From: Agromyces ramosus
Lineage (GTDB): Bacteria; Actinomycetota; Actinomycetes; Actinomycetales; Microbacteriaceae
Assembly: GCF_004216665.1 (NCBI RefSeq)
Contig: NZ_SGWY01000002.1
Span: 968,685-1,032,684, forward strand
Direction: 5' to 3'
Length of the DNA stretch: 64,000 nt
The translations under genes and the position numbers were made by a program. Of the stretch, positions 55,772 to 63,383 are shown piece after piece; within the stretch, counting starts at the first letter, position 1, and every line of letters begins with the position of its first letter. The notes below the pieces were generated by a model. That model did not search any database and had not been told where the DNA came from. It saw only the letters and a program-made list of their open reading frames with translations.

Positions 55772-56203
55772 CTAGAAGAGTCCGGGGATCACCTCCTCCG
55801 CCGTTTCCGCGAAGGCCGCCTCCTGCTCGGCGAGGTACGTCTGCCACGCCGTGGCATCCCAGATCTCCACCCGGCTGCCGGCACCGATGACCGTCAGGTC
55901 CCGGTCGAGCCCCGCGTAACCGCGGAGCGTGGCGGGGATGGTGACCCGATGCTGCTTGTCGGGGGTCTCCGCGGACGCCCCCGAGAGGAAGACGCGCATG
56001 TAATCGCGCGCCTGCTTGCTCGTGACCGGGGCTTGGCGGATCTTGTCGCTCATGCTCTCGAACTCCCGTGCGCTGAACACGTAGATGCAGCGCTCCTGCC
56101 CGCGCGTGAGCACGAGGCCGCTCGACAGCTCATCCCGGAACTTCGCCGGAAGAATGACACGGCCCTTCTCGTCGAGCTTCGGCTCGTAGGTCCCGAGGAA
56201 CAC
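55772..56203 (-). CDS. mraZ: Transcriptional regulator MraZ
   Basis: 143 aa, the normal length. Two AbrB-type half-domains: the first has [17 protein letters not shown] (about 8-24), the second the equivalent [16 protein letters not shown] (about 79-94). MraZ forms ring-shaped oligomers and binds repeats upstream of its own gene, controlling the dcw operon. I chose the GTG at 56203 ([14 protein letters not shown]), preceded by GGGGGTGG; an open frame upstream would run through the operator. Three 10-bp-spaced boxes lie 38-63 bp upstream. It is the first gene of the cluster. Confidence 0.96.
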   Translation of the reverse strand: MFLGTYEPKLDEKGRVILPAKFRDELSSGLVLTRGQERCIYVFSAREFESMSDKIRQAPVTSKQARDYMRVFLSGASAETPDKQHRVTIPATLRGYAGLDRDLTVIGAGSRVEIWDATAWQTYLAEQEAAFAETAEEVIPGLF

Positions 56204-56240
56204 CGCACCACCCCCTTCCTCCGGCCAGGATCCAGGTGAC

Positions 56241-56266
56241 CCCACTTTACTCCACTCTCATCCACT
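56241..56266 (-). promoter_or_regulatory. MraZ operator: three boxes with a 10-bp period
   Basis: On the minus strand AGTGGA, AGTGGA and AGTGGG occur at 56266-56261, 56256-56251 and 56246-56241, each starting exactly 10 bp after the last. Known MraZ operators are 3-4 direct repeats with a (G)TGG(G/A) core spaced about one helical turn. The boxes overlap the candidate promoter. Confidence 0.8.
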
Positions 56267-56272
56267 GATCAA
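56244..56272 (-). promoter_or_regulatory. Candidate promoter of the mraZ/dcw operon
   Basis: TTGATC (56272-56267) and TAAAGT (56249-56244) are 17 bp apart on the minus strand, 4 of 6 matches each to the sigma-70-type consensus. The MraZ boxes fill the spacer and cover the -10, which fits repression by MraZ. The implied leader is about 30-35 nt. Confidence 0.6.
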
Positions 56273-56460
56273 CGACATTGGCTCGATTTCGACGCGGATC
56301 AGGTGTGAGATGCCTGTGAATACGGGACCTTCAGCCCGTGGAGGGCGGTGGAGGGAAATCCCACACCGACGGGCGTGGTGGGTCCGCTCGTCGGGCGAAT
56401 GCGCCGTCGTCGGGTCAGCGGATGTCGCGGCGCCGGGCTCGTGGAACTCCCCGGCACGAC
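56273..56460. other. Non-coding region between DUF3040 and the mraZ promoter
   Basis: Together with the mraZ promoter and the DUF3040 terminator this makes a 309-bp gene-free gap (56204-56512). Besides those elements it contains GTGGAGGG twice, 9 bp apart, at about 56339-56354 on the plus strand, which resembles MraZ boxes but with the wrong orientation and period. I see no ORF with a plausible start and no RNA gene here. Confidence 0.5.
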
Positions 56461-56490
56461 GAAAACGGGCCGATCCGAAGATCGACCCGT
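56461..56490 (-). terminator. Rho-independent terminator of DUF3040
   Basis: On the minus strand an 11-bp stem (ACGGGTCGATC with GATCGGCCCGT, one G-U pair) closes a TTCG tetraloop and is followed by TTTTC. It lies 23 bp after the DUF3040 stop and insulates the mraZ promoter. Confidence 0.85.
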
Positions 56491-56512
56491 CGCAGTGGTG
56501 CGAAGTGGAGGA

Positions 56513-56896
56513 CTAGTCGCGGCCCTCCTGGCGGCGGTCCCAACGGTCGTTGAGGCGGTCCATGAAGCCGCCGCCCGTGCGCTTCGCCTTGGTGGCCGGC
56601 GACGGCTCCGTCGGGGCGGCTGCGGCGGCGCCGCGCTTGCTGGGTGTGATGGCGATGAGCACGCCGGCGAACATGAGCGCGAAGCCGATGACGCCGACGA
56701 TGAGCAGTTGCAGGGCCACGCCCGCGATGAGCGCGCCGACCCCGGCGACGGCGAGCAGCACGCCGAGCACGATCGCCCGGTAGTTCGGCCGTCGTCCGCG
56801 GACACCGCCCACCGCGTGGACGAAGTCCGCGTCGTTGCGGTAGAGGTTCCGCTCCATCTCCTCGAGAAGACGTTGCTCCTGCTCTGAAAGCGGCAT
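56513..56896 (-). CDS. DUF3040 membrane protein
   Basis: 127 aa. The N-terminal motif MPLSEQEQRLLEEMERNLYRND defines DUF3040 (quoted in part: LSEQEQRLLEEMER). Two adjacent membrane helices (about 40-60 and 65-82) and a basic C-terminal tail follow. The function is unknown; M. tuberculosis Rv2169c is a homologue in the same place between mraZ and the polyprenyl synthase. A GGGGAATGAG stretch precedes the ATG and a TAGAAT -10-like hexamer (56936-56941) lies 39 bp upstream. The gene is probably monocistronic, ending in a clear terminator. Confidence 0.88.
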   Translation of the reverse strand: MPLSEQEQRLLEEMERNLYRNDADFVHAVGGVRGRRPNYRAIVLGVLLAVAGVGALIAGVALQLLIVGVIGFALMFAGVLIAITPSKRGAAAAAPTEPSPATKAKRTGGGFMDRLNDRWDRRQEGRD

Positions 56897-56935
56897 CTCA
56901 TTCCCCTCAGGCTCGGGATCGACGCATCCGAGGCC

Positions 56936-56941
56936 ATTCTA
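56936..56941 (-). promoter_or_regulatory. Candidate -10 element (TAGAAT) of DUF3040
   Basis: TAGAAT on the minus strand, 39 bp before the ATG, giving a leader of about 32 nt with a ribosome-binding site. It lies back-to-back with the polyprenyl synthase -10. Confidence 0.45.
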
Positions 56942-56958
56942 GCGCCGCGCCGCCTCGC

Positions 56959-56964
56959 TAGGCT
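56959..56964 (+). promoter_or_regulatory. -10 element (TAGGCT) of the polyprenyl synthase gene, leaderless layout
   Basis: TAGGCT, 6 bases (AGGCGG), then the GTG at 56971. The AGGCGG abuts the start codon, too close for a normal ribosome-binding site. Confidence 0.55.
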
Positions 56965-56970
56965 AGGCGG

Positions 56971-58083
56971 GTGGCTCACGGTTCCCGGCTGGTCGATCTG
57001 GTGCATGCGCGCATCGAGGGCTTCCTCGCCGAACGCACTTCCATTCTCCGCTCGATCAGTCCCGACCTGGAGCCGCTCGACGCGTTCTCAAAGCGGTTTC
57101 TCAGCGGCGGCAAGCGATTCCGGGCCCTGTTCTGCTACTGGGGCTGGGACGCGGTGGCCGGCCGGGGCTTCGACCCGTTCGAGGCGGAGGGCGGCCGCGA
57201 CCGGTTCCCGGTGGTCTCGGCCGCCGCCGCGCTCGAGGTGTTCCACGCCGCCGCCCTGGTGCACGACGACATCATCGACAACTCCGACACCCGAAGGGGC
57301 GCACCCTCGGCCCATCGGCTGTTCGAGGGGCTCCATGCCGAATCGGGGTGGGCCGGCAGCAGCGCGGACTTCGGCCGCGCATCGGCCATCCTGCTCGGCG
57401 ACCTGCTGCTCGGGTGGAGCGACGAGTTGCTCGACGAGGGCCTCGAACCGCTCCCCGACCGGCAGGCAGCCCGGGCGGCGCGCGCCGAGTTCGTCAGGAT
57501 GCGCGCGGAGGTGACCGCCGGACAGTACCTCGACATCCTCGAGGAGCGCGCGTGGGTCGTCCAGTCCGACGAGGAGCAGCGCACCCGCGCAGAACGCGTG
57601 ATCGTGTACAAGGCGGCGAAGTACTCGGTCGAGTCGCCGCTCGCCATCGGCGGCACGATCGCCGGCGCGACGACGGCCCAGCTCGACGCGCTGCGCGGGT
57701 TCGGCCTGCCCCTCGGCATCGCCTACCAGCTGCGCGACGACCTGCTCGGCGTCTACGGCGACACCGAGCTCACCGGAAAGCCGAGCGGCGACGATCTCCG
57801 CGAGGGCAAGCGCACCATGCTCATCGCGATCGCCCGCGAACGCCTCGCCCTCGGGCAGCGACGCCTGCTCGACGAGCTCCTCGGCGATCCCGAGCTCGAT
57901 GCCGGGCAGGTCTCCATGCTGCAGCGCACCATCTCCGACTGCGGCGCCGTCGACGAGATCGAACGCCTCATCGCCGACAACGTCGCTCGCGCCACCGCGG
58001 TGCTGGCCGAAGCGCCGTTCAGCCAGGACGCCCGCGCCGAGCTCGGCGCGCTGGCGAAGGCGGTCACCCGCCGGTCGAGCTGA
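56971..58083 (+). CDS. Polyprenyl diphosphate synthase (IdsA-type)
   Basis: 370 aa, all-helical trans-prenyltransferase that extends allylic diphosphates with isopentenyl diphosphate. The first aspartate motif is DDIID (99-103) in ALVHDDIIDNSDTRRG; the second is RDDLLGVYGD, where DDxxD is replaced by DDLLG, as in many actinobacterial geranylgeranyl diphosphate synthases. GGKRFR (46-51) binds diphosphate. Two bulky aromatics before the first motif (VFH) limit chain length, so a C20-type product is plausible but not proved. GTG start. M. tuberculosis idsA2 (Rv2173) holds the same position. Confidence 0.9.
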   Translation: MAHGSRLVDLVHARIEGFLAERTSILRSISPDLEPLDAFSKRFLSGGKRFRALFCYWGWDAVAGRGFDPFEAEGGRDRFPVVSAAAALEVFHAAALVHDDIIDNSDTRRGAPSAHRLFEGLHAESGWAGSSADFGRASAILLGDLLLGWSDELLDEGLEPLPDRQAARAARAEFVRMRAEVTAGQYLDILEERAWVVQSDEEQRTRAERVIVYKAAKYSVESPLAIGGTIAGATTAQLDALRGFGLPLGIAYQLRDDLLGVYGDTELTGKPSGDDLREGKRTMLIAIARERLALGQRRLLDELLGDPELDAGQVSMLQRTISDCGAVDEIERLIADNVARATAVLAEAPFSQDARAELGALAKAVTRRSS

Positions 58084-58089
58084 GCGGCG

Positions 58090-58428
58090 TCAGGCGAGCG
58101 CCTGGGCGATGCGGCGCACCTCCGCTTTGCGCCCGGCGCGGAGTGCCGCGATCGGAGTCGTGCCGAGGCTGTCCTCCTCCTCGAGCAGCCATTCGAGCGC
58201 CTCGGCGTCGGTGAAGCCGGCATCCGAGAGCACCATGGCCGTGCCGTGGAGCTCGGTCAGCGGCGCGCCGTCGCGCAGGAACAGCGCGGGCACCTTCAGC
58301 ACGCCGTCGACGCGCGCCGCCAGCAGGTGGCGATCGTCGATGAGGCGGCGGATGCGGCTCGGGGTCTGCCCGAGCAGCTCGACGAGGTCGGGAACGGTCA
58401 GCCAGTCGGTCTGGGCGTCGTCGGTCAC
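58090..58428 (-). CDS. Rv2175c-like DNA-binding regulator
   Basis: 112 aa. N-terminal helix-turn-helix (WLTVPDLVELLGQTPSRIRRLI, about 9-30, in part), a short wing (HLLAARVDGVLKVPALFL) and a C-terminal Rv2175c-type domain (DAEALEWLLEEEDSL). M. tuberculosis Rv2175c is a DNA-binding substrate of the Ser/Thr kinase PknL, phosphorylated on a Thr in its acidic N-terminus; Thr7 in TDDAQTDW is the matching candidate here. The GTG at 58428 lies 6 bp after CAGGCT. It converges with the polyprenyl synthase gene and diverges from the LysM gene. Confidence 0.82.
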   Translation of the reverse strand: MTDDAQTDWLTVPDLVELLGQTPSRIRRLIDDRHLLAARVDGVLKVPALFLRDGAPLTELHGTAMVLSDAGFTDAEALEWLLEEEDSLGTTPIAALRAGRKAEVRRIAQALA

Positions 58429-58434
58429 GTGACC

Positions 58435-58440
58435 AGCCTG
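58435..58440 (-). promoter_or_regulatory. -10-like element (CAGGCT) of the Rv2175c-like gene, leaderless layout
   Basis: CAGGCT on the minus strand, 6 bases (GGTCAC), then the GTG. The first base is C rather than T, as at the App1-like gene. Confidence 0.4.
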
Positions 58441-58599
58441 CCAGACGCACGCGGCCCTGCGGAAGCGGTGGCCCCCGCGGCGTGGCGACGGGTTCCCGGA
58501 CGGAGTCGGGAGACGCGCGGCGAGGTCGTTGACTCGACCCATGCCGTGTGCGACGTTGGCCACGGACGAGGAGGTCCGACGCCGGCCTGAGGGGGAACG

Positions 58600-59841
58600 A
58601 TGGCGAGCGAGACGGAGCAGATCCGGCGCGACTCCCCGGCGCGCGCCGACGCCTCCGATCGACCCCGTCGGCGCGGGATCCGGGCCGTGCTCAGCGTGCC
58701 GCTCGCGATCGTGAGCACGGTCGCCGTGACCTTGGGCATCGCCCACCCCGCCGAGGCCGCGACGCCGCAGGTCAAGCGGCACGCGAAGGCGAAGGCGCAG
58801 GGCTCCGCCGTGCACCGGACCGCCGCGGTCGCCGCGGTCGCGCCGGCGCCCGCCGAGTACGTCGTGGCGGAGGGCGACACCGTGAGCGGCATCGCCGAGC
58901 GATTCGGACTCGCGACGGCGGAGGTCCTCGCGGCGAACGGGCTCGGCTGGTCGAGCCTCATCTTCGCCGGCCAGCGGCTCGCGCTGCCCGCCGGCGCTCC
59001 GGGCGCCGACGCGGCCATTGCACCCCTTCCCGTCGCGCCCGAGATCGCGCGGCACGTCGTCGTCGAGGGCGACACCATCGGGGGGATCGCCGCCAGGTAC
59101 GGACTCGACGTCGCGAGCGTGCTCAGCGCGAACGGACTCGGACCCTCGAGCCTCATCTTCCCCGGCGAGGCGATCGTCCTCCCGCTCACCGACCCCTCCG
59201 CCGTCGCGCCCGAGCCGGTCCCACGGTCCGGGCCCGCCCCGCCTGCCCCCGCCCCGGCTTCCGTCGAGGCGCACGTCGTGGTCGAGGGCGAGACGCTCAT
59301 CGCGATCGCCGATCGCTACGGCGTCACGGTGGCCGAACTCGACGCGAACAACGGACTCGGCGGGTCGAACGTCATCCTGCCGGGCCAGTCGCTCGTCGTC
59401 CGCCGCCCCACGCCGGTCGTGTCGGTCACGATGCCGCTCGACGACGAGACCCGCGCCAACGCCAGGATCGTCATCGACGTCGGGCGGGCGCTCGGCGTCC
59501 CCGACCAGGGCATCGTCATCGCCCTCGCGGCCGCGGCGCAGGAGTCGGGCCTCCGGAACGTGCACCACGGCGACCTCGACTCGCTCGGACTCTTCCAGCA
59601 GCGGCCGAGCCAGGGCTGGGGCGCACCCCATGAGGTGCTCGATCCGGTGCAGGCGGCGACCGCGTTCTACGTCGGACACGGCGAGCCCGGCGCGGGCGGC
59701 ACGCTCGGCCTGCTCGACATCCCGGGTTGGGAGTCATTGAGCGTCACCCAGGCCGCGCAGGCGGTGCAGCGATCCGCGCATCCCGATCACTACGCGAAGT
59801 GGGAGACGCAGGCGCGGGCCTGGCTGTCGGAGCTGGGCTGA
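58600..59841 (+). CDS. Secreted triple-LysM protein with lysozyme-like C-terminal domain
   Basis: 413 aa. Signal peptide or anchor at about 28-50 (VPLAIVSTVAVTLGIA, cut near AEAA). Three LysM repeats follow at about 88-130, 150-192 and 226-268, each starting V(V)xEGDT/ET and containing an NGLGxSxLI-like core. The C-terminal domain (about 285-413) has AAAAQESGLRNVHHGDLDS and LGLFQQRPSQGWG, a form seen in actinobacterial wall hydrolases of the lysozyme/transglycosylase type, in which the Glu of QESG is the likely catalytic acid. AGGGGGAA precedes the ATG. It lies between the Rv2175c-like gene and the kinase. Confidence 0.82.
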   Translation: MASETEQIRRDSPARADASDRPRRRGIRAVLSVPLAIVSTVAVTLGIAHPAEAATPQVKRHAKAKAQGSAVHRTAAVAAVAPAPAEYVVAEGDTVSGIAERFGLATAEVLAANGLGWSSLIFAGQRLALPAGAPGADAAIAPLPVAPEIARHVVVEGDTIGGIAARYGLDVASVLSANGLGPSSLIFPGEAIVLPLTDPSAVAPEPVPRSGPAPPAPAPASVEAHVVVEGETLIAIADRYGVTVAELDANNGLGGSNVILPGQSLVVRRPTPVVSVTMPLDDETRANARIVIDVGRALGVPDQGIVIALAAAAQESGLRNVHHGDLDSLGLFQQRPSQGWGAPHEVLDPVQAATAFYVGHGEPGAGGTLGLLDIPGWESLSVTQAAQAVQRSAHPDHYAKWETQARAWLSELG

Positions 59842-59946
59842 GCCCGCGATTCCGCGCGGCGCCGGGACGCGGCATCCGTCATCACGAAGCCATTGCGATC
59901 TCGCCGTTCTGCGGCGTTTAGTCGGCTTGCGGCATGTGCGCCTTCG

Positions 59947-59952
59947 TAGACT
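59947..59952 (+). promoter_or_regulatory. -10 element (TAGACT) of the PASTA kinase gene, leaderless layout
   Basis: TAGACT, 6 bases (CGAAGG), then the GTG at 59959. A GGCATCC heptamer lies upstream at 59871-59877 in the same 117-bp spacer. Confidence 0.55.
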
Positions 59953-59958
59953 CGAAGG

Positions 59959-61881
59959 GTGACCACCGCGCCTGCCGACCCGATGATCGGCCGTCTCGTC
60001 GACGGCCGGTACCAGGTGCGCTCGCGGATCGCACGCGGGGGCATGGCCACCGTCTACCTCGCGACCGACCTCAGGCTCGAGCGCCGGGTCGCGATCAAGA
60101 TCATGCACGGCCACCTCGCCGACGACAACACGTTCAAGACGCGGTTCGTCCAGGAGGCGCGTTCGGCCGCACGGCTCGCGCACCCGAACGTCGTGAACGT
60201 CTTCGACCAGGGCCAGGACTCCGACATGGCGTACCTCGTCATGGAGTACCTGCCCGGCATCACCCTGCGCGAGCTGCTGAAGGACTACAAGAAGCTCACG
60301 CCCGAGCAGACCGTCGACATCATGGACGCGGTGCTCTCCGGCCTCGCGGCCGCGCACAAGGCCGGCATCGTGCACCGCGACCTGAAGCCCGAGAACGTGC
60401 TGCTCGCCGACGACGGCCGCATCAAGCTCGGCGACTTCGGCCTCGCACGCGCCGCGAGCGCGAACACGGCGACCGGGCAGGCGCTGCTCGGCACGATCGC
60501 GTACCTCTCCCCCGAGCTCGTGACCCGCGGCGTCGCCGACGCGCGCAGCGACATTTACGCGGTGGGCATCATGATGTACGAGATGCTCACGGGTGAGCAG
60601 CCCTACGTCGGCGAGGCGCCCATGGCGATCGCCTACCAGCACGCGAACGAAACGGTGCCCACGCCGAGCTCGAAGAATCCCGCCGTCCCAACCGAGCTCG
60701 ACGAGCTCGTCCTGTGGGCGACGGCGCGCGACCCCGAGGAGCGCCCGAACGACGCCCGCGTCATGCTCGACCGGCTGCGCGAGGTGGAGCCCGGCATCCG
60801 CGCGTCGCGCACCCCGCTCCGCACGCAGGCCACCATGGTGATCGCGGATGCCGCGATGCCCATCGGTGCCGCCACGGCCGAGACCAGCGTGATCGGCGCC
60901 GCCGCCGTCGCGCCAGCCGCCCCCGCCGTCGCGCTCGCGACATCCGACGGCGGCGAGGACGCGGCCGCGCTCACCTCGACGGCCGCTCGTCGCCGGCGCC
61001 GCGGCTACTGGATCTTCGCCCTCGTGCTCCTGCTCACCGGCCTCGCCGCCGGAACCGGCTGGTACTTCGGCGCCGGCCCCGGTGCGCTCGCGACCGTGCC
61101 CGAGACGGCGACGCTGCTCCCCGACAACGCCCGGCAGGTGCTCGAGGCCGAGGGCTTCGAGGTGGTCGACGGCGAACGGAACGACCCGCGGGTGCCCGCC
61201 GGCCAGGTGTCCGGCACGGATCCGGCAGGCGGCCAGCAGGCGCGGCGGGGGTCAGCGGTGACGATGTTCGTGTCGCTCGGGCCGCGCATGCTGCCCGTGC
61301 CCGACGTGATCGGGCAGCCCGAGGCCGACGCGCGGGCGGCCCTCGCCGAGTTCGCCGTCGCGGAGGCGAGCGCACCGCAGTTCTCCGGTGACATCGCCGC
61401 CGGCTCCGTGATCGCCGTGCTCGGCGCCGATGGCAATCCCCTCGGCGCGGAGTACCCCGAGCTCGGCGACGTCACCCTGGTGGTGTCGGTCGGGTCGGTT
61501 CCCGACGTCACGGGCCTGCCCGTCGCCGAGGCCGAGGCGGCGATCACCGGCGCGGGCCTCGCGGTCGGCCGTGCCGAGCCCGAGTTCAGCGACGAGGTTC
61601 CCCTCGACCACGTGATCGCGGCGACCCCCACCACCGACCCGGTGCGCCCGGGCGACACGATCGTGCTCACGGTCTCGAAGGGCGAGGACCTCGTCGAGGT
61701 GCCCAACGTCATCACCGGCCAGACGATCGCCCAGGCGCGCGAGCAGCTCGAGGCGCTCGGCTTCACGGTGGCCTCGAACGTGCCGTCGTTCCTCGAGGGC
61801 GCCGTGGTGGCCTCCGTGCAGAGCCCGGCCCCGGGCGAACGCCTCAAGCGAGGATCCGAGGTCACGGTCAACTTCGGCTGA
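59959..61881 (+). CDS. Ser/Thr protein kinase with four PASTA repeats (PknL position)
   Basis: 640 aa. Kinase domain (about 16-280): GRYQVRSRIARGGMATVY glycine loop, catalytic Lys47 (VAIK), HRDLKPEN with Asp141, DFGLA at 159-163, and a TATGQ-containing activation loop (170-174). A Thr/Ala-rich juxtamembrane part and Arg cluster lead to one membrane helix (350-370). Outside are about four PASTA repeats (380-640) ending KRGSEVTVNFG. PASTA domains bind wall fragments or lipid II. The neighbours match M. tuberculosis PknL (Rv2176), but that protein lacks PASTA repeats. GTG start. Confidence 0.92.
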   Translation: MTTAPADPMIGRLVDGRYQVRSRIARGGMATVYLATDLRLERRVAIKIMHGHLADDNTFKTRFVQEARSAARLAHPNVVNVFDQGQDSDMAYLVMEYLPGITLRELLKDYKKLTPEQTVDIMDAVLSGLAAAHKAGIVHRDLKPENVLLADDGRIKLGDFGLARAASANTATGQALLGTIAYLSPELVTRGVADARSDIYAVGIMMYEMLTGEQPYVGEAPMAIAYQHANETVPTPSSKNPAVPTELDELVLWATARDPEERPNDARVMLDRLREVEPGIRASRTPLRTQATMVIADAAMPIGAATAETSVIGAAAVAPAAPAVALATSDGGEDAAALTSTAARRRRRGYWIFALVLLLTGLAAGTGWYFGAGPGALATVPETATLLPDNARQVLEAEGFEVVDGERNDPRVPAGQVSGTDPAGGQQARRGSAVTMFVSLGPRMLPVPDVIGQPEADARAALAEFAVAEASAPQFSGDIAAGSVIAVLGADGNPLGAEYPELGDVTLVVSVGSVPDVTGLPVAEAEAAITGAGLAVGRAEPEFSDEVPLDHVIAATPTTDPVRPGDTIVLTVSKGEDLVEVPNVITGQTIAQAREQLEALGFTVASNVPSFLEGAVVASVQSPAPGERLKRGSEVTVNFG

Positions 61882-61892
61882 CCCGGGCGGCG

Positions 61893-61927
61893 GTCGCGGG
61901 GCATCGGTGCGCCGGACGCCCCGCGAC
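61893..61927. terminator. Possible bidirectional hairpin between the kinase and DAHP synthase genes
   Basis: GTCGCGGGGC (61893-61902) and its exact complement GCCCCGCGAC (61918-61927) form a 10-bp stem around 15 nt in the 51-bp gap between convergent genes. Neither side has a T-run. Confidence 0.4.
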
Positions 61928-61932
61928 GTCGC

Positions 61933-63303
61933 TCAGCGGGCGGTGAGCTCCTCGGCCACCAGGAAGGCGAGCTCGAGCGACTGCATGTGGTTGAGGCGCG
62001 GGTCGCAGAGCGATTCGTATCGCGTGGCGAGGGTCTCCTCGTCGATGTGCTCGGAGCCCCCGAGGCACTCGGTCACGTCGTCGCCGGTGAGCTCGACGTG
62101 GATGCCGCCGGGGTACGTGCCCGCGGCCCGGTGCGCCTCGAAGAACCCGCGCACCTCGTCGACCACGTCGTCGAAGCGCCGGGTCTTGTAGCCGTTCGGC
62201 GTCGTGTACCCGTTGCCGTGCATGGGATCGGTGACCCAGAGCGGATTCGCATCACTGCGCTTGATGGCCTCGAGCAGCGGCGGCAGCGCCTCGCGGATCC
62301 TGCCCGCGCCCATGCGCGTGATGAACGTGAGGCGGCCCGGCTCGCGGTTCGGATCGAGCTTCTCGACGAGCTCGAGCATGGTCTCGGGCGTCGTCGACGG
62401 GCCGAGCTTCACGCCGATCGGGTTGCGCACCCGCGAGAGGAAGTCGACGTGCGCGCCGTCGAGGTCGCGCGTGCGCTCGCCGATCCAGATGAAGTGCGAC
62501 GACGTGTCGTATGGCGTGCCGGTGCGCGAGTCGATCCGCGTCATCGGCCGCTCGTAGTCCATGAGGAGGCCCTCGTGGCCGGTGTAGAACTCGGTGTGCT
62601 TGAGCGCCTCGAAGTCGGCGCCGCACGCCTCCATGAACTTGATGGCGCGGTCGATCTCACGGGCGAGGGACTCGTAGCGCGCGTTCGCCGGATTCACCGA
62701 GAAGCCCTGGTTCCACGAGTGCACCTGGCGGAGGTCGGCGAACCCGCCCTGGGTGAACGCGCGGATCAGGTTCAGCGTGGAGGCGGCCATGTGGTAGCCG
62801 CGCACGAGACGCGCCGGGTCGGCCGCGCGCGACTCCGCCGTGAAGTCGTAGCCGTTCACGATGTCGCCCCGGTAGGCGGGTAGCGTGACGTCGCCGCGGG
62901 TCTCGGTGTCGCTCGAGCGGGGCTTTGCGAACTGGCCCGCCATCCGGCCCATCTTCACGACGGGCATCGACGCGCCGTACGTGAGCACGACCGCCATCTG
63001 GAGCACCGTCTTCACGCGATTGCGGATCTGGTCGGCCGTCGCGCCCGCGAAGGTCTCGGCGCAGTCGCCGCCCTGCAGCAGGAACGCCTCGCCGCGCGAG
63101 GCCGCCGCGAGTCGCGTGCGCAGCATGTCGACCTCGCCGGCGAACACGAGCGGCGGCAGCGTCGCGAGCTCGGCGGATGCCGCGTGCGCGGCGTCGGGGT
63201 CGGGCCACTGGGGCTGCTGCTTGATCGGCAGCGTGCGCCAATAGTCGAGGCCGTCGATCACGGAGGGATCTGCGTTGACGACGGGCTCGACGAGCTGTAC
63301 CAC
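61933..63303 (-). CDS. 3-deoxy-7-phosphoheptulonate synthase, class II
   Basis: 456 aa. The first enzyme of the shikimate pathway, condensing phosphoenolpyruvate and erythrose 4-phosphate. Class II (plant/mycobacterial AroG) features: LPIKQQPQWPD near the start, the metal-site motif LLQGGDCAETF (about 85-95), KMGRMAGQFAKPRSS, YDTSSHFIWIGERTR and DPMHGNGYTTPNGYKTR. I chose the GTG at 63303 (VVQLVEPVVNADP) with AGGACA about 8 bp upstream; an extension to 63360 is open but unlike the family. It matches Rv2178c in position. Confidence 0.93.
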   Translation of the reverse strand: MVQLVEPVVNADPSVIDGLDYWRTLPIKQQPQWPDPDAAHAASAELATLPPLVFAGEVDMLRTRLAAASRGEAFLLQGGDCAETFAGATADQIRNRVKTVLQMAVVLTYGASMPVVKMGRMAGQFAKPRSSDTETRGDVTLPAYRGDIVNGYDFTAESRAADPARLVRGYHMAASTLNLIRAFTQGGFADLRQVHSWNQGFSVNPANARYESLAREIDRAIKFMEACGADFEALKHTEFYTGHEGLLMDYERPMTRIDSRTGTPYDTSSHFIWIGERTRDLDGAHVDFLSRVRNPIGVKLGPSTTPETMLELVEKLDPNREPGRLTFITRMGAGRIREALPPLLEAIKRSDANPLWVTDPMHGNGYTTPNGYKTRRFDDVVDEVRGFFEAHRAAGTYPGGIHVELTGDDVTECLGGSEHIDEETLATRYESLCDPRLNHMQSLELAFLVAEELTAR

Positions 63304-63383
63304 GGGAGTGTCCTGAGAGTTCGGGCGCTGGGCGCCGGGAATGGGAACGCGGCGCCGCACGTCGCGCCGCCGCTGTTTCGAGC

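Noticed and set aside
56339-56354. GTGGAGGG pair as further MraZ boxes
   Set aside because: The copies are 9 bp apart, on the other strand, and far from the promoter; the three 10-bp boxes next to the promoter explain MraZ binding better.
58429-59679. Upstream extension of the Rv2175c-like frame to more than 500 codons
   Set aside because: The extension lies antisense to the LysM gene and is low complexity. The 112-aa form from GTG 58428 matches the family length and has a -10 hexamer.
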